In this document: positions 19,910 through 29,528 of the stretch, in pieces | Numbering within the stretch: position 1 is the first letter of the stretch | Layout: every line of letters begins with the position of its first letter | Assembly (NCBI GenBank): GCA_964017185.1 | Contig: OZ024880.1 | Coordinates: 48,293,337 to 48,357,336, forward strand | Origin: Rugalucina vietnamica | Lineage: Eukaryota; Mollusca; Bivalvia; Lucinida; Lucinidae | Length of the DNA stretch: 64,000 nt | Reading direction: 5' to 3' | The notes under the pieces: model-generated | Told to the model about the DNA's origin: nothing | Database searches by the model: none | What the model saw: only the letters and a program-made list of their open reading frames with translations | Made by a program: the position numbers and the translations under genes

Positions 19910-22081
19910 ATGGCGACAAACTTTAATCTCACTCCGGCGAATGAGCCCGGAGAAGGGAGAGAAGAAGAAAGACAGACAGAAAGAGATGAAAGAGCATTAA
20001 GAAGGGACCAAGTAAGAGGTGCTCAGGAAAAGGAGGAAGAAGAAAGACGATTACAGAATCAAGGTCTCGATCGTCTAGGACAGGCTCAGGAAGAAGAAAA
20101 TCAATTACAGAAACAAGATGATGACCAAGCCAGACAGGCTCAGGATAAAGAAGAACAAGAAAGACAGTTAATGGATCAAGGTGTCTTAATTTCAGATGGA
20201 GAGGATGCCCATTTATACACTCCTCATATTCAGCAAGATAGAGATGAAGATGACTGGAGTACAGAACAGTCAAGTGTGTTTTCGACAGAATTGAATGGAG
20301 CAGAAGATGAGGTTAGTGAAAGAGTATTAGAAATACAAGAAAAGACACATCGCTTCCAAGCTGAACAACAGTTAATGGAAATCAGAATGGATGATTTGGA
20401 CAGAAGAGAAAAGGTAGCTGCAGAACATGAAAGAGAATTAAGCGATAGACAGAAACAGTTCAAGGAGGAGCTGGCAATTAAAGAGGCCAAGATTAGAGAA
20501 GATATGAACAAGAAGTTACAGCAGCAGATGTACGAACAAAGCCTACAATTACTGCAGAAGATGGAAGTAGAGATGGCAGAAAAGCAGAGAATTGCTGAGC
20601 AGAGAGAAATTGAACTTGTCGAACGAGAAAAGTCACTCAGAGAAGCTGAAGTTCGCTGGAAAATGAGAGAAGCACAGTTAGAGAAAGATTATCTTGAACA
20701 AGTAAAGAAAGAAGTTGAAAAGGAGTTTGTGAATCGTGCTACTGCATTACACACTCCCCCTCCTTCAGAAAATAAGAGTCAAATAATTGGCGGTGCAAGA
20801 AGGAAAGACACTTTCTATGATCCTGCTAGGTCACAGATAGACTTAGGGTCTACATATAGAAAAGAAATAGAACCTGGAAGGGATGTCAAAGAAACAGAGA
20901 ATTTGATCAAGAAAGAGAGTAAGAAACGAGAATCTGAAGAGACAATAGCCCCAAATACTATGCCTAACAATATGAAGAGGCAATATGAAAATAGAAACGA
21001 AGATATACTTAGGCCTGATAAAACTCATGTAGAAGTGAGCAAAACATTTCAACCAGATATGAAATTAGCTACGCCCACATCTAGTCAGTTGTCAGATACA
21101 GCAACACGGAGTGTCGCTTTACAGAGAGAGGGAAAGGATAACAGTAAAGAAAATGATGTAGGTGAGACGAATACTGTAAGACCTCCAGTATATGATTACG
21201 GGAAAGTTCCTACTATTAGTAAGTTCTCTGGTTCAACACCAGTTCCTAAGTCCGAAAGTAGTTTCGAAGACTGGAAACTTGAGGTAGAGAGCCTAATTGA
21301 AATGAACATGTATCCTGACATAGCTATTGCTCAGAATATAAGAAGGTCTCTGGTTGGGCAAGCCAAAAGTGTGCTACAGGCAATGGGCCCAAAAGCAACA
21401 TCTCGACAAATTCTATCTCGCCTGCAAAGTATTTTTGGCAATGTGGCCAGTGGTGAAGCAATAATGCAGGAGTTTTATACTGCAGAACAGCGTTTTGATG
21501 AAAGCACCGTTGACTGGGGCTTAAGAATAGAAAATATATTGCATAGGGCTATTGAGAAAAAGAGTGTCAAAGAAGACAAGAATGAGAAGCTGAAAAGTAA
21601 ATTTTGGAGATCCTTAAGTAACCAGGATCTAAAGAATGCGACAAAAATGTATCTTGAAAGCATTGAAGAGTTTGATGAGTTCAGAATGAAAGTAAGACAG
21701 GAAGAGTATACAATGAATAAAGTTGACACAAAACAGACAGAACAAAAACAGAATAAAGGACGACAAGCTGTACAACACCATCCGGTTGTAGAAATGTCTG
21801 GTGACCATTTATCAATTTTGCAATCTCTTGTAGAGAGAATGACAGCACTCGAGCAGAGTTATAATAGCCAGTACAATCAGAGAAGTTATGGCAGAGGCAG
21901 ACATAGAGGCCGACGTGGTAGAGGTCACGGTAGAAGAGGCCGAGGTAGAGGTTTCTATGATGATGAAGAGTATGATGAAGATTTTGAAGATGATAAGAAA
22001 GAAGAAACTGAACAAAAGCAGCCTGCAACTCAAAAGCCTGGTGGTTTAAACTCGAAAAAGTCTCCATCGCAGGGCAGATAG
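19910..22081 (+). CDS. Gag-like capsid protein of the Ty3/gypsy element
   Basis: A 723-residue structural protein expected to assemble cytoplasmic particles around element RNA. The ATG has A at -3 and G at +4, with an in-frame TAA just upstream. Residues about 15-275 are extremely rich in Glu, Gln, Lys and Arg with heptad-like spacing, predicting a long coiled coil. A globular region from about residue 435 (KFSGSTPVPKSESSFEDWK) to about 610, including RRSLVGQAKSVLQAMG and LSRLQSIFGNV, resembles the capsid fold of Ty3 Gag and of PNMA-family proteins. Near residues 660-685 lies an Arg-Gly-rich tract followed by an acidic stretch. No CCHC zinc knuckle is visible, so the RG tract may bind RNA instead. 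The last 24 codons overlap the Pol frame and contain the slippery heptamer. Confidence 0.9.
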   Translation: MATNFNLTPANEPGEGREEERQTERDERALRRDQVRGAQEKEEEERRLQNQGLDRLGQAQEEENQLQKQDDDQARQAQDKEEQERQLMDQGVLISDGEDAHLYTPHIQQDRDEDDWSTEQSSVFSTELNGAEDEVSERVLEIQEKTHRFQAEQQLMEIRMDDLDRREKVAAEHERELSDRQKQFKEELAIKEAKIREDMNKKLQQQMYEQSLQLLQKMEVEMAEKQRIAEQREIELVEREKSLREAEVRWKMREAQLEKDYLEQVKKEVEKEFVNRATALHTPPPSENKSQIIGGARRKDTFYDPARSQIDLGSTYRKEIEPGRDVKETENLIKKESKKRESEETIAPNTMPNNMKRQYENRNEDILRPDKTHVEVSKTFQPDMKLATPTSSQLSDTATRSVALQREGKDNSKENDVGETNTVRPPVYDYGKVPTISKFSGSTPVPKSESSFEDWKLEVESLIEMNMYPDIAIAQNIRRSLVGQAKSVLQAMGPKATSRQILSRLQSIFGNVASGEAIMQEFYTAEQRFDESTVDWGLRIENILHRAIEKKSVKEDKNEKLKSKFWRSLSNQDLKNATKMYLESIEEFDEFRMKVRQEEYTMNKVDTKQTEQKQNKGRQAVQHHPVVEMSGDHLSILQSLVERMTALEQSYNSQYNQRSYGRGRHRGRRGRGHGRRGRGRGFYDDEEYDEDFEDDKKEETEQKQPATQKPGGLNSKKSPSQGR
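22045..22051 (+). promoter_or_regulatory. -1 ribosomal frameshift heptamer T TTA AAC
   Basis: In the Gag frame the codons read GGT TTA AAC, giving the heptamer T TTA AAC in exact X XXY YYZ register. It lies inside the 22012-22081 overlap between Gag and the -1 frame that continues into Pro-Pol. The same heptamer is a well-established -1 site in several retroviruses and coronaviruses. Two 5-bp stems (22071-22075 with 22100-22104; 22084-22088 with 22113-22117) would make an H-type pseudoknot, but the 19-nt spacer is longer than usual. Confidence 0.85.
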
Positions 22082-25000
22082 GGGATGCAAATGTTCATAG
22101 CCCTAAAGAAAAGCATCACGCCAATCTAATTGGCAGTGCTAATGAATCTGCAATTGTATTTTGTGGAATAGAATCCACCGCACTTATCGACAGTGGGTCA
22201 CAAGTTACCACTGTGTCTGAAGGCTTTTTAAAGTCACTTCCATATTCTCCGGAATTTGTTGATATTAATGACCTGATACTGAAAGGTCCAGATGGCAAGT
22301 CGATACCCTATTTAGGTTGTATCGCTGCAACGGTGGAGGCCACGTTCCTTAAAGGGAAGGAAATAGATGTATTGGCCGTAGTTGTACCATCAACTGCATA
22401 TCATTCTGAAGTACCAATCGTGATTGGTACGAATGTTATTGACAAATATAAAGAATTGTCAGATGAAACAACAGGTGTTCCGGATGTATGGAAGAGAGCA
22501 TTTATAGCACTCCATGGTTTCGGTGGTATAGTTCGCTCCACAAATAACCATCCACTTGAGTTGCAGCCATTTGAAACAATCACTGTTTCCGGACAAGTTA
22601 GGAAACACAGAGACATTGAATCAGTTGTCACAGAGGCAACTGACACGGCTTCTAGCAGGATAGGTGTATGCCCTAGGGTTGTTACACTCAGTAAGCCAGG
22701 GAAGACTGCTAGAGTGCCAGTGCGGATATTTAATATGTCTGCCAGTGTACTGTCTATTCCACCCAAATCTGTGCTCTGCCAATTGCAAGAGGTAAAAGTT
22801 ATTCGTCAATGCAATCCATTTGACAATCAGAAAACCACCGCTTTTACCCGACAGCAATTAGCAACTACACCAGATATGCATAATGATGAGAAAGCTTTTA
22901 GTCTCTCAGATATCGGCCTTGACTTAGCTGATTCTAAATTAACAGATGAGCAGAAGGAAACAGCAACACAACTGTTTGCAAAATGGCAGCATGTCTTTTC
23001 GAGAGGTCCAACAGATCTCGGACACACAAATCTCGTTAAGCATGAGATTAAATTAACGGACGAGAAACCGTTCAAGGAACCTTTCCGCCGTATCTCCCCG
23101 GCAATGATTGAAGAAGTACGGGAGCATATAGCTGAAATGCTAGAAGCAGACGCCATTCGCCCTTCTCAGTCTCCATTCTCGTCGAATGTCGTCCTTGTGC
23201 GTAAGAAGGACGGATCCTTGCGCTTCTGTATAGATTTTCACAAACTGAATCTTCGCACAGTCAAGGACGCACAGGCCATTCCGAGAATAGAAGATTCTCT
23301 CCATCTGCTCGTGGGGTCTAAATACTTCACCAAACTGGATCTTAAGGCAGGGTATTGGCAGGTAGAGTTGAGGGAAGAAGATAAGGCCAAAACGGCATTC
23401 CAAGTTGGCAATATTGGATTCTACGAATGCAATAGAATGCCGTTTGGCCTTTGCAACGCCCCTGCTACCTTCCAACGCCTCATGGAAAGAGCCATGGGAG
23501 AGCTAAACCTAAGGGACTGCCTGATATACCTCGACGACATAATTATATTTTCGGACACATTTGAACAGCACCTGGACCGTCTTGAAGCCGTCTTCGAGAA
23601 ACTACATACTTACAACCTCAAGTTGAAGGCTTCAAAATGTGAGTTCTTCAAGCCAGAAGTTACTTACTTGGGCCATGTAGTCTCGGAGGACGGAATAAAG
23701 ACGGATCCAGAGAAGATTAAGGTGTTGAAGGACTGGCCAATCCCAAAATGCCTTAAGGATGTCCGAAAATTCCTTGGGTTCGCCGGGTACTACAGGCGGT
23801 TCGTTAAAGGTTTTGCTTCAGTCGTCCGACCACTTAACGACCTCCTAGTTGGCTATTCCACCAAGAAGCCCACCAAGAGAAAGGTGCCATTCAAGTGGGA
23901 AGCGCCTCAACAACAAGCCTTCGATACCGTCATAGAGAAGCTCTCTAATCCTCCTGTATTGGCTTATGCCGATTACAAATTACCGTTTAAGATACATACG
24001 GATGCATCGTGCAGTGGATTAGGAGCTGTTCTCTACCAGTGCCAAGACGGATTGGACAGGGTTATTGCGTATGCGAGCCGTAGTCTGAAACCCTCCGAAC
24101 GGAATTATCCCGCCCACAAGCTAGAATTTCTAGCACTTAAGTGGGCAGTCACGGATAAATTCCACGACTACCTTTACGGAGCTCAGTTCGAAGTGGTGAC
24201 AGACAATAACCCGCTGACGTACGTCCTATCCACGGCCAAGCTTGACGCAACGGGACATCGATGGGTCGCTGCTCTGGCCAATTATAACTTCGCCATTACT
24301 TACAGAAGTGGGAAGTTGAACAAGGACGCCGACGGTCTCTCTCGGCAATTTGAAGGCAATGAGCCAGAGCGTATTATCTACCCAGATGTCCTAAAGGCGG
24401 TAATCAGTACCTGCTTAGTCCCTGAAAAGGAACCGATGCTTGTTGAGAACATCGCGGTCACTAATGCAACGCAGGTACAGGCGCTTGATGATCTTATTCC
24501 ACAAGATCTGTTGAGATCCACAGCACTTACAGCAACTGACTGGGCCCTGGGTCAAAACCGGGATACAGAAATATCGCGAGTTAAGTCGCTGATGAAGCGC
24601 TCAAGTAAGCCTTCCACTCGAGAATTAGCCAGCGAATCTCCAGAGGTTCGAAAATATCTGAGAGACTGGGCTAAATTGACCATCAAAGATGACGTATTGT
24701 ACAGAACAGTTGTCATTAAGGGTGACACTTACCAGCAACTCGTTATCCCTAAGGAGATCACTGATATAGTTTTCAAGGCCCTACATGACGACCAAGGTCA
24801 TCAGGGCCGCGACAGGACCGCTTGGCTTATTAAGACCAGGTTCTTCTGGCTTGGTATGGACAGTGACATAGAGAGCAGAGTGCGTCTGTGTGACAGGTGT
24901 ATTCATAGGAAGACTCGCCCTGTGCCAGCAACGGAACTCGTCAGTATTACCACAAGTGCTCCTATGGACCTTGTGTGTATAGATTACCTGACGTTGGAGC

Positions 25001-26070
25001 CCTCTAAAGGTGGCATCGAGAATATACTTGTCATAACAGACCATTTCACTCGCTATGCCCAGGCCATACCAACCAGAAATCAGACGGCGCGAACAACCGC
25101 GAAAGCACTTTTCGATCACTTTTTTGTCCACTACGGATTTCCGGCTCGACTTCATAGCGACAAAGCGCAGAATTTCGAATCTAAGGTTATCCAGCAACTG
25201 TGCAAGATCGGTGGAATCAAGAAAACCCGGACCACCCCATATCACCCTATGGGGAACGGTCAGGTTGAACGATTCAACCAGACCTTGTTACAGATGCTGG
25301 GTACCTTAGAAAATTCCCAGAAAAGTGATTGGAAATCGTACGTGCCCGCCCTCGTTCATGCATATAATGCTACGCGACACGACACAACGGGGGTTTCGCC
25401 ATTTTCTTTAATGTTCGGCCGTCAGCCTAGACTGGCTGTTGATGCGTTTCTTGGAATCAAGCCGAATGCCGAGTCAAGTACAAGTCAAACTGAGTATGCA
25501 AGGAAACTCAAAGCGCGTCTCGACTTTGCTTACAGGAAAGCCACAGATGAAGCACAGAAGCAATCTGAGCGGTATAAGGCCAACTACGACTTGAGAGTCA
25601 GAGAGAACAAGCTAGAAGTTGGTGATAGGGTCCTCGTTGAAAAGGTAGGTCACAGGGGTAAGCACAAAATTGCTGACCTGTGGGAAGAGGAACCATACAC
25701 AGTCCTTGATCAGCCATTGTCGGACATTCCAGTATTCAAGGTCATACGAGAGGATGGACAAGGTCGAGTGAAAACTCTCCATCGGAATAAACTGCTACCA
25801 TTCTTTTGTCTTCCAAAAGAAAGGGATGATACAGTAACTGATGATGAGATAGTTACCGACTCAGTTGAAGAAGCCATCCCAGAATCAGACCAAGAGAATG
25901 TTAGCCATTATGCTTCATCTTCCGACAGTGATGATCACGTTGAGTCATCTGACGAACCTACCCCTGTTCGTGGTACCGGGAATCAAAGCCGCCCTCAACG
26001 TCCACAGAGAAGACCTCAACGCCAACGCAAGACTCCTGGTTGGATGGCTACTGGTCAGTGGGTCACATAG
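22051..26070 (+). CDS. Pro-Pol polyprotein: protease, reverse transcriptase, RNase H, integrase
   Basis: The frame is open from 22012; its first ATG (22213) lies after the protease active site, so frameshifting from Gag is the sensible start. Aspartic protease: DSGS at 22189. Reverse transcriptase: KLDLKAGYWQV near 23332 and catalytic YLDD at 23527-23538. RNase H: IHTDASCSGLGAVLY near 23992 and VTDNNPLTYVL near 24199. Integrase: an HHCC zinc motif near 24780-24900 and catalytic Asp at 24982, Asp at 25159 and Glu at 25267, with exact D-35-E spacing. A W-x(3)-PY-V segment near 25680 fits the GPY/F domain. The tail is acidic, then rich in Pro-Gln-Arg. There are no stops or missing catalytic residues, and no chromodomain is recognised. 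The domain order defines Ty3/gypsy; the clade was not determined. Confidence 0.95.
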   Translation, partial: LEKVSIAGQIGDANVHSPKEKHHANLIGSANESAIVFCGIESTALIDSGSQVTTVSEGFLKSLPYSPEFVDINDLILKGPDGKSIPYLGCIAATVEATFLKGKEIDVLAVVVPSTAYHSEVPIVIGTNVIDKYKELSDETTGVPDVWKRAFIALHGFGGIVRSTNNHPLELQPFETITVSGQVRKHRDIESVVTEATDTASSRIGVCPRVVTLSKPGKTARVPVRIFNMSASVLSIPPKSVLCQLQEVKVIRQCNPFDNQKTTAFTRQQLATTPDMHNDEKAFSLSDIGLDLADSKLTDEQKETATQLFAKWQHVFSRGPTDLGHTNLVKHEIKLTDEKPFKEPFRRISPAMIEEVREHIAEMLEADAIRPSQSPFSSNVVLVRKKDGSLRFCIDFHKLNLRTVKDAQAIPRIEDSLHLLVGSKYFTKLDLKAGYWQVELREEDKAKTAFQVGNIGFYECNRMPFGLCNAPATFQRLMERAMGELNLRDCLIYLDDIIIFSDTFEQHLDRLEAVFEKLHTYNLKLKASKCEFFKPEVTYLGHVVSEDGIKTDPEKIKVLKDWPIPKCLKDVRKFLGFAGYYRRFVKGFASVVRPLNDLLVGYSTKKPTKRKVPFKWEAPQQQAFDTVIEKLSNPPVLAYADYKLPFKIHTDASCSGLGAVLYQCQDGLDRVIAYASRSLKPSERNYPAHKLEFLALKWAVTDKFHDYLYGAQFEVVTDNNPLTYVLSTAKLDATGHRWVAALANYNFAITYRSGKLNKDADGLSRQFEGNEPERIIYPDVLKAVISTCLVPEKEPMLVENIAVTNATQVQALDDLIPQDLLRSTALTATDWALGQNRDTEISRVKSLMKRSSKPSTRELASESPEVRKYLRDWAKLTIKDDVLYRTVVIKGDTYQQLVIPKEITDIVFKALHDDQGHQGRDRTAWLIKTRFFWLGMDSDIESRVRLCDRCIHRKTRPVPATELVSITTSAPMDLVCIDYLTLEPSKGGIENILVITDHFTRYAQAIPTRNQTARTTAKALFDHFFVHYGFPARLHSDKAQNFESKVIQQLCKIGGIKKTRTTPYHPMGNGQVERFNQTLLQMLGTLENSQKSDWKSYVPALVHAYNATRHDTTGVSPFSLMFGRQPRLAVDAFLGIKPNAESSTSQTEYARKLKARLDFAYRKATDEAQKQSERYKANYDLRVRENKLEVGDRVLVEKVGHRGKHKIADLWEEEPYTVLDQPLSDIPVFKVIREDGQGRVKTLHRNKLLPFFCLPKERDDTVTDDEIVTDSVEEAIPESDQENVSHYASSSDSDDHVESSDEPTPVRGTGNQSRPQRPQRRPQRQRKTPGWMATGQWVT

Positions 26071-26946
26071 ATGATACATATGGTACATCTATAGAGGAGG
26101 TACAGTGTGGGTGCAACAGACACCAGGATAAATATAGACACCAGGATAAATATTTTAAGATGTAAATAGTAACCTATTTTATACATATGGTAACTCTTTG
26201 GTGAGTATTTTAAGGTTATTCATTACAAATGATCAGTGTACCTGAGGTGAGTAGCCTTAGAGGTTTGTTTTCTATCCAGTTAATACTGGGTGTTCGATAT
26301 ATGTACAATGTACAGAGTACAAGCGACGATTCAGTCAAATCCTGGGGCAAGAGAATTTTCCTGTTGCGCGTTAACTGGGTCGCGACTGTAGCATTTAAAT
26401 AGGACAGCTATGTAGGATTATAGCCAGCATGGTACTCATCCGGGTTGTAAGGTAACTGAAAGTGGTTAAACCATTGAACATGAAATAGGAGCTTAATCAT
26501 AGAAATGTTCAATACATAATCATTCATTATTTTTCTTATTGAATATCATGAAGATTTAAAGGGACTGGTTTTTCGTTTTCTTTTACAAATTCACATTAAA
26601 GGCATGCATGAGTTTATTTGTTTCATATATCTCATCATTCCATGAGACAGTGAATTATTCTGATCAAAAGAAAATGATATTTTTTTCATTCTTCTTCATT
26701 CTCGTATCGTTCGTTCTTTCATACCTCATTGCATTCTTGCATCATTCCTTTCTTTCGGTTTGATATTTTTTCCCTCATTTTTCATCTTCTTCTTGTCATG
26801 TGCACCAGCAGATATTTACTGAACATAACATTGTATATAACATTTTTTTTATCTTGCAGATTGGAGACAACCTATACTTAACTATGGGCAGTGCCGTACC
26901 TGTAGGATCTTCGACATTTCAAGATTGTCGAGGACGACATATTTTT
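26071..26946 (+). other. Retrotransposon 3' untranslated region, no envelope gene
   Basis: About 0.9 kb between the Pol stop and the purine tract with no long frame. A 17-bp unit, AGACACCAGGATAAATA, is duplicated in tandem at about 26118-26151. Otherwise AT-rich with pyrimidine tracts near 26690-26800. Confidence 0.7.
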
Positions 26947-26959
26947 GAGCGGGGGAATA
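26947..26959 (+). other. Polypurine tract
   Basis: GAGCGGGGGAATA ends directly at the 3' LTR. The G5A2 run lies where the plus-strand primer of LTR elements is expected. Confidence 0.75.
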
Positions 26960-27780
26960 TGTCATAGGTCATTAAAACAAACAATATATTTTATGTTAAT
27001 TGTGTTTTAATGCGTTTAATTTCATAGAATTTCCCTGGTTTTACTTAAGTGCTCGTCTTTCCCAATTCCCACTGTCCATTCTCCAATACAGTAACACTAT
27101 ACTAACCTATGCCTTAAGCAGTATTCACTGGTGTATGGTTAATTGCATGCTTCAGTAATTCACCGCACATTTACGCCAGAGTCTCAAGTGTGAAGCTGTG
27201 TATTTTTGTCACACTTGTTGTTAAGTCTATTTACATGTTTATCTTGTAAATGACATTGATTCAGGCTATGATTTATATATTTACAGGTTAGTTGAATTCT
27301 TATTATTAATTAGTATTCATTTGTCACATTGTTATCATTGGCAACAATCAATTATTTCAATTAGCTGTTTCCAATCTAGTCCATTACTTGTATGCATTAG
27401 TATTTTTACCTCTAATTAGTTGTTAATCACTTAGATATGAATTGTATTGAAGTACAGAATTAAGTAATTCACCGCACATTTACGCCAGAGTCTCAAGTGT
27501 GAAGCTGTGTATTTTTGTCACACTTGTTGTTAAGTCTATTTACATGTTTATCTTGTAAATGACATTGATTCAGGCTATGATTTATATATTTACAGATGTC
27601 TATCATCTTGGAGAGAATCAAATCATCATATTGTAAATAGAATCATCGTCGTCATATTAAATCATCAACACAGTAGAGGTCTCGCTGTTCATTACCTTCC
27701 AATGAGGACTCACGATATGTACACGGATATATAATATAAAGTAGCAAACCCATTAACACATAAACCCCCATTACGTGACA
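26960..27780 (+). repeat. 3' LTR (821 bp)
   Basis: Begins TGTCATAGG and ends ACGTGACA. It is uninterrupted and carries the six bases (TGCTCG) lost from the 5' copy at the LINE junction. It contains the 133-bp internal direct repeat. A TATA-rich stretch (GGATATATAATATAAAG, about 27725) lies near its 3' end. A canonical AATAAA was not seen. Confidence 0.95.
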
Positions 27781-27784
27781 TGAA
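27781..27784. other. Target-site duplication, right (TGAA)
   Basis: Directly follows the 3' LTR and equals 13537-13540. Confidence 0.8.
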
Positions 27785-28257
27785 CGACGGTGCATTCATC
27801 TTTACACCAACATCTTGGCCACGTCACATTTCCTCCTGTAGTAATGCTGTATTTTGCGACCAGCATTCATACGGTGTGGCGTTGCAATAAAATCAAAGAG
27901 AACTTTATACGTCTACCGCAACAATTCTTAATGCCCCGGGTTAAAAACGAGAATAATGTTGTCAGTGATCGAGTATGAGCTATGTCGACCCGGGAACATC
28001 CAGAACTAACCGTGTAAACCAGCTAACCGTCTAGGTTAAGCGCAGTTCCGATTCGCACATGCACACGTCATATACATGTATAAGAATGCGACGCAGCAGG
28101 TACTTCTAATACGCTACCGTGCATCGGATGTACGTAACGATAAATACATGCACATAACGAAAAGACGGTGTATGAATGGTGTAGATATCGCTGTGCTCTT
28201 GCAGATCATCAAACTACATTTTACTAAGCAATTACATATGGGCCTTCGCATGAAAAA
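27785..28257. other. No recognisable feature
   Basis: Right flank of the LTR element. No gene or clear repeat is visible. Confidence 0.45.
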
Positions 28258-28263
28258 CAAAAA

Positions 28264-28326
<63 letters not shown>
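28258..28326. repeat. Low-complexity A tract with (CA)n core
   Basis: An A run, then about eight CA units, then a second A run. Apparent Lys-rich and Phe-rich frames over it are artefacts of composition. Confidence 0.95.
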
Positions 28327-28328
<2 letters not shown>

Positions 28329-28371
28329 GTTGTTTTCGACCAGCTTTGACACAAACTGACCTGCACAATTA

Positions 28372-28545
28372 CAGGTGAAGACTAGAAGCTTGAAATTTGG
28401 ATTTAAGAAGAGGGATAGGGGATAGTACTACCCGTGTAGCGAAAACAAAGGCGCTGATCAGCTGTGCAGTTACTGCACAGCTGATCTGCGCTTTTGTTTT
28501 TGGCATATGCAGATTGTTGGTTATGTTATGTGGCGGCTCATATAA
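28372..28545. mobile_element. MITE family C, shortened copy
   Basis: Family C (named here) has ends beginning TGAGCCGC and a central palindrome around GAAAACAAAGGCGCTGATCA. This copy keeps the AGAAGCTTGAAATTTGGATTT arm, the palindrome (about 28440-28500) and one GGCGGCTCA end near 28540. The other end is missing. Full copies are at 47161-47397 and 60951-61186. Confidence 0.75.
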
Positions 28546-29020
28546 ACCCACTCGATTAGCCTTAAAGTAAGACCCCTTTGAAACATATGTTTTGAAATTT
28601 AATCAATGTTTAAGCGACCAGAATGCCAACTGATCCCGGCCTCAGTACATAGATAGCATTGGGGTCGATCATTCTGTAAATATGGCGGCCACACATATTG
28701 GGACTAGGACACATACGCCACAGGAACGTCAGAGGCACGTCACACATACGCAGCTGGAACATTTCACGTCATTGGTCTCAGTGTATCAAGTCAAGTCAAA
28801 ATCTCTTTATTCCCTCGTGCAAGGAAAATCTAGGAAGAACAGTATAAGTAGCTCGACAATGACCCCAGACGGTTCAAAGACCGGATAAGTATCGAAATTG
28901 ACATGCACGTGTCACTGTTACGTGACAGTAGTATATTTACTGGGATTGTATGGACTCGCAAGATTTTATGAACATATCCTATCATATTATTCATGTATCA
29001 TGTATGAAAGATAGACCTAT
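28546..29020. other. Mostly unrecognised; possible LINE 3' tail near 28787
   Basis: CAAGTCAAGTCAAAATCTCTTTATT (about 28788) looks like the complement of a LINE 3' end with a short pentamer tail. The rest shows nothing I can name. Confidence 0.3.
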
Positions 29021-29049
29021 ACATGGATCTCTGGACAAAAAAGCCTCCG

Positions 29050-29200
29050 TGGTGTGATTTTACCTGGCAAAACAGGGGTATGTGTTCAACCAAGAGATCC
29101 TTTAGTCCTTCGGATGAGACATTAAATCGAGGTCTCGTCCTCGTACTACCACTGGCTGTTGACTGGGGCGTAAACACCAAATCATACGACCCACTGAATG
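29050..29200 (+). repeat. SINE fragment (central domain)
   Basis: The stretch with CGGATGAGACATTAAATCGA and GGTCTCGTCCTCGT, then CTGGCTGTTGACTGGGGCGT, matches the body of the tRNA-headed SINE at 30913-31065. A clear tRNA-like head is lacking here. Confidence 0.6.
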
Positions 29201-29528
29201 TACGTGTTGTACGATTTCTTCGTGTCGCTAAAACTGTCTACATCATTCCATGATTTGGTCTTCCTTTCAAAATGACTTTTCCACCCAAATTTACTCGTAT
29301 CCCAGGGTTTCAGCATATCGCTATAAGCGTTTCCTGTTGGGGTGCGGGCTGTATTGCTTCAAATCCTCTACATTTTTACTTTAATATTATCTCTAAGATG
29401 TTTACTTTTAAGGTGTATACTTTTTCATCGAGCGTGTTGAAAACAGAATTGTCACAGGTGCGTAAAAATAGAAACAACAACTGATGTTCCTTACGTTCTA
29501 AGACAATGAATGAATATCCAGATTTACA

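Larger units (their letters stand above)
13541..27780 (+). mobile_element. Complete Ty3/gypsy LTR retrotransposon with a LINE in its 5' LTR
   Basis: The order is 5' LTR (13541-13630 and 16085-16809), primer-binding-like site, 3.1-kb leader, Gag, overlapping Pro-RT-RNaseH-Integrase, short 3' untranslated part, purine tract and 3' LTR (26960-27780). The LTRs begin TG, end CA and differ at only two of 815 aligned positions. A 4-bp TGAA duplication flanks the element. RT and RNase H precede integrase, as in Ty3/gypsy (Metaviridae). No envelope frame follows Pol. Both long frames are intact, so the protein machinery could be functional, although the 5' LTR is physically split. Without the LINE the element is about 11.8 kb. 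Confidence 0.95.

Noticed and set aside
22069..22120. Firm call of a frameshift-stimulating pseudoknot
   Set aside because: Two 5-bp complementary pairs can be drawn, but the stems are short and the spacer of 19 nt exceeds the usual 5-9 nt, so it is only mentioned as a possibility.
19929..25309. Several 60-154 codon frames overlapping Gag and Pol in other frames
   Set aside because: They are shadows of the Gag and Pol reading frames without any motif of their own.
26071..26946. Envelope gene downstream of Pol
   Set aside because: No frame of meaningful length and no signal or membrane segment between the Pol stop and the purine tract.
28076..28378. Lys-rich and Phe-rich frames
   Set aside because: They are read through poly-A and (CA)n low-complexity DNA. 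The same applies to frames over 34641-34730, 37464-37507 and 48358-48447.
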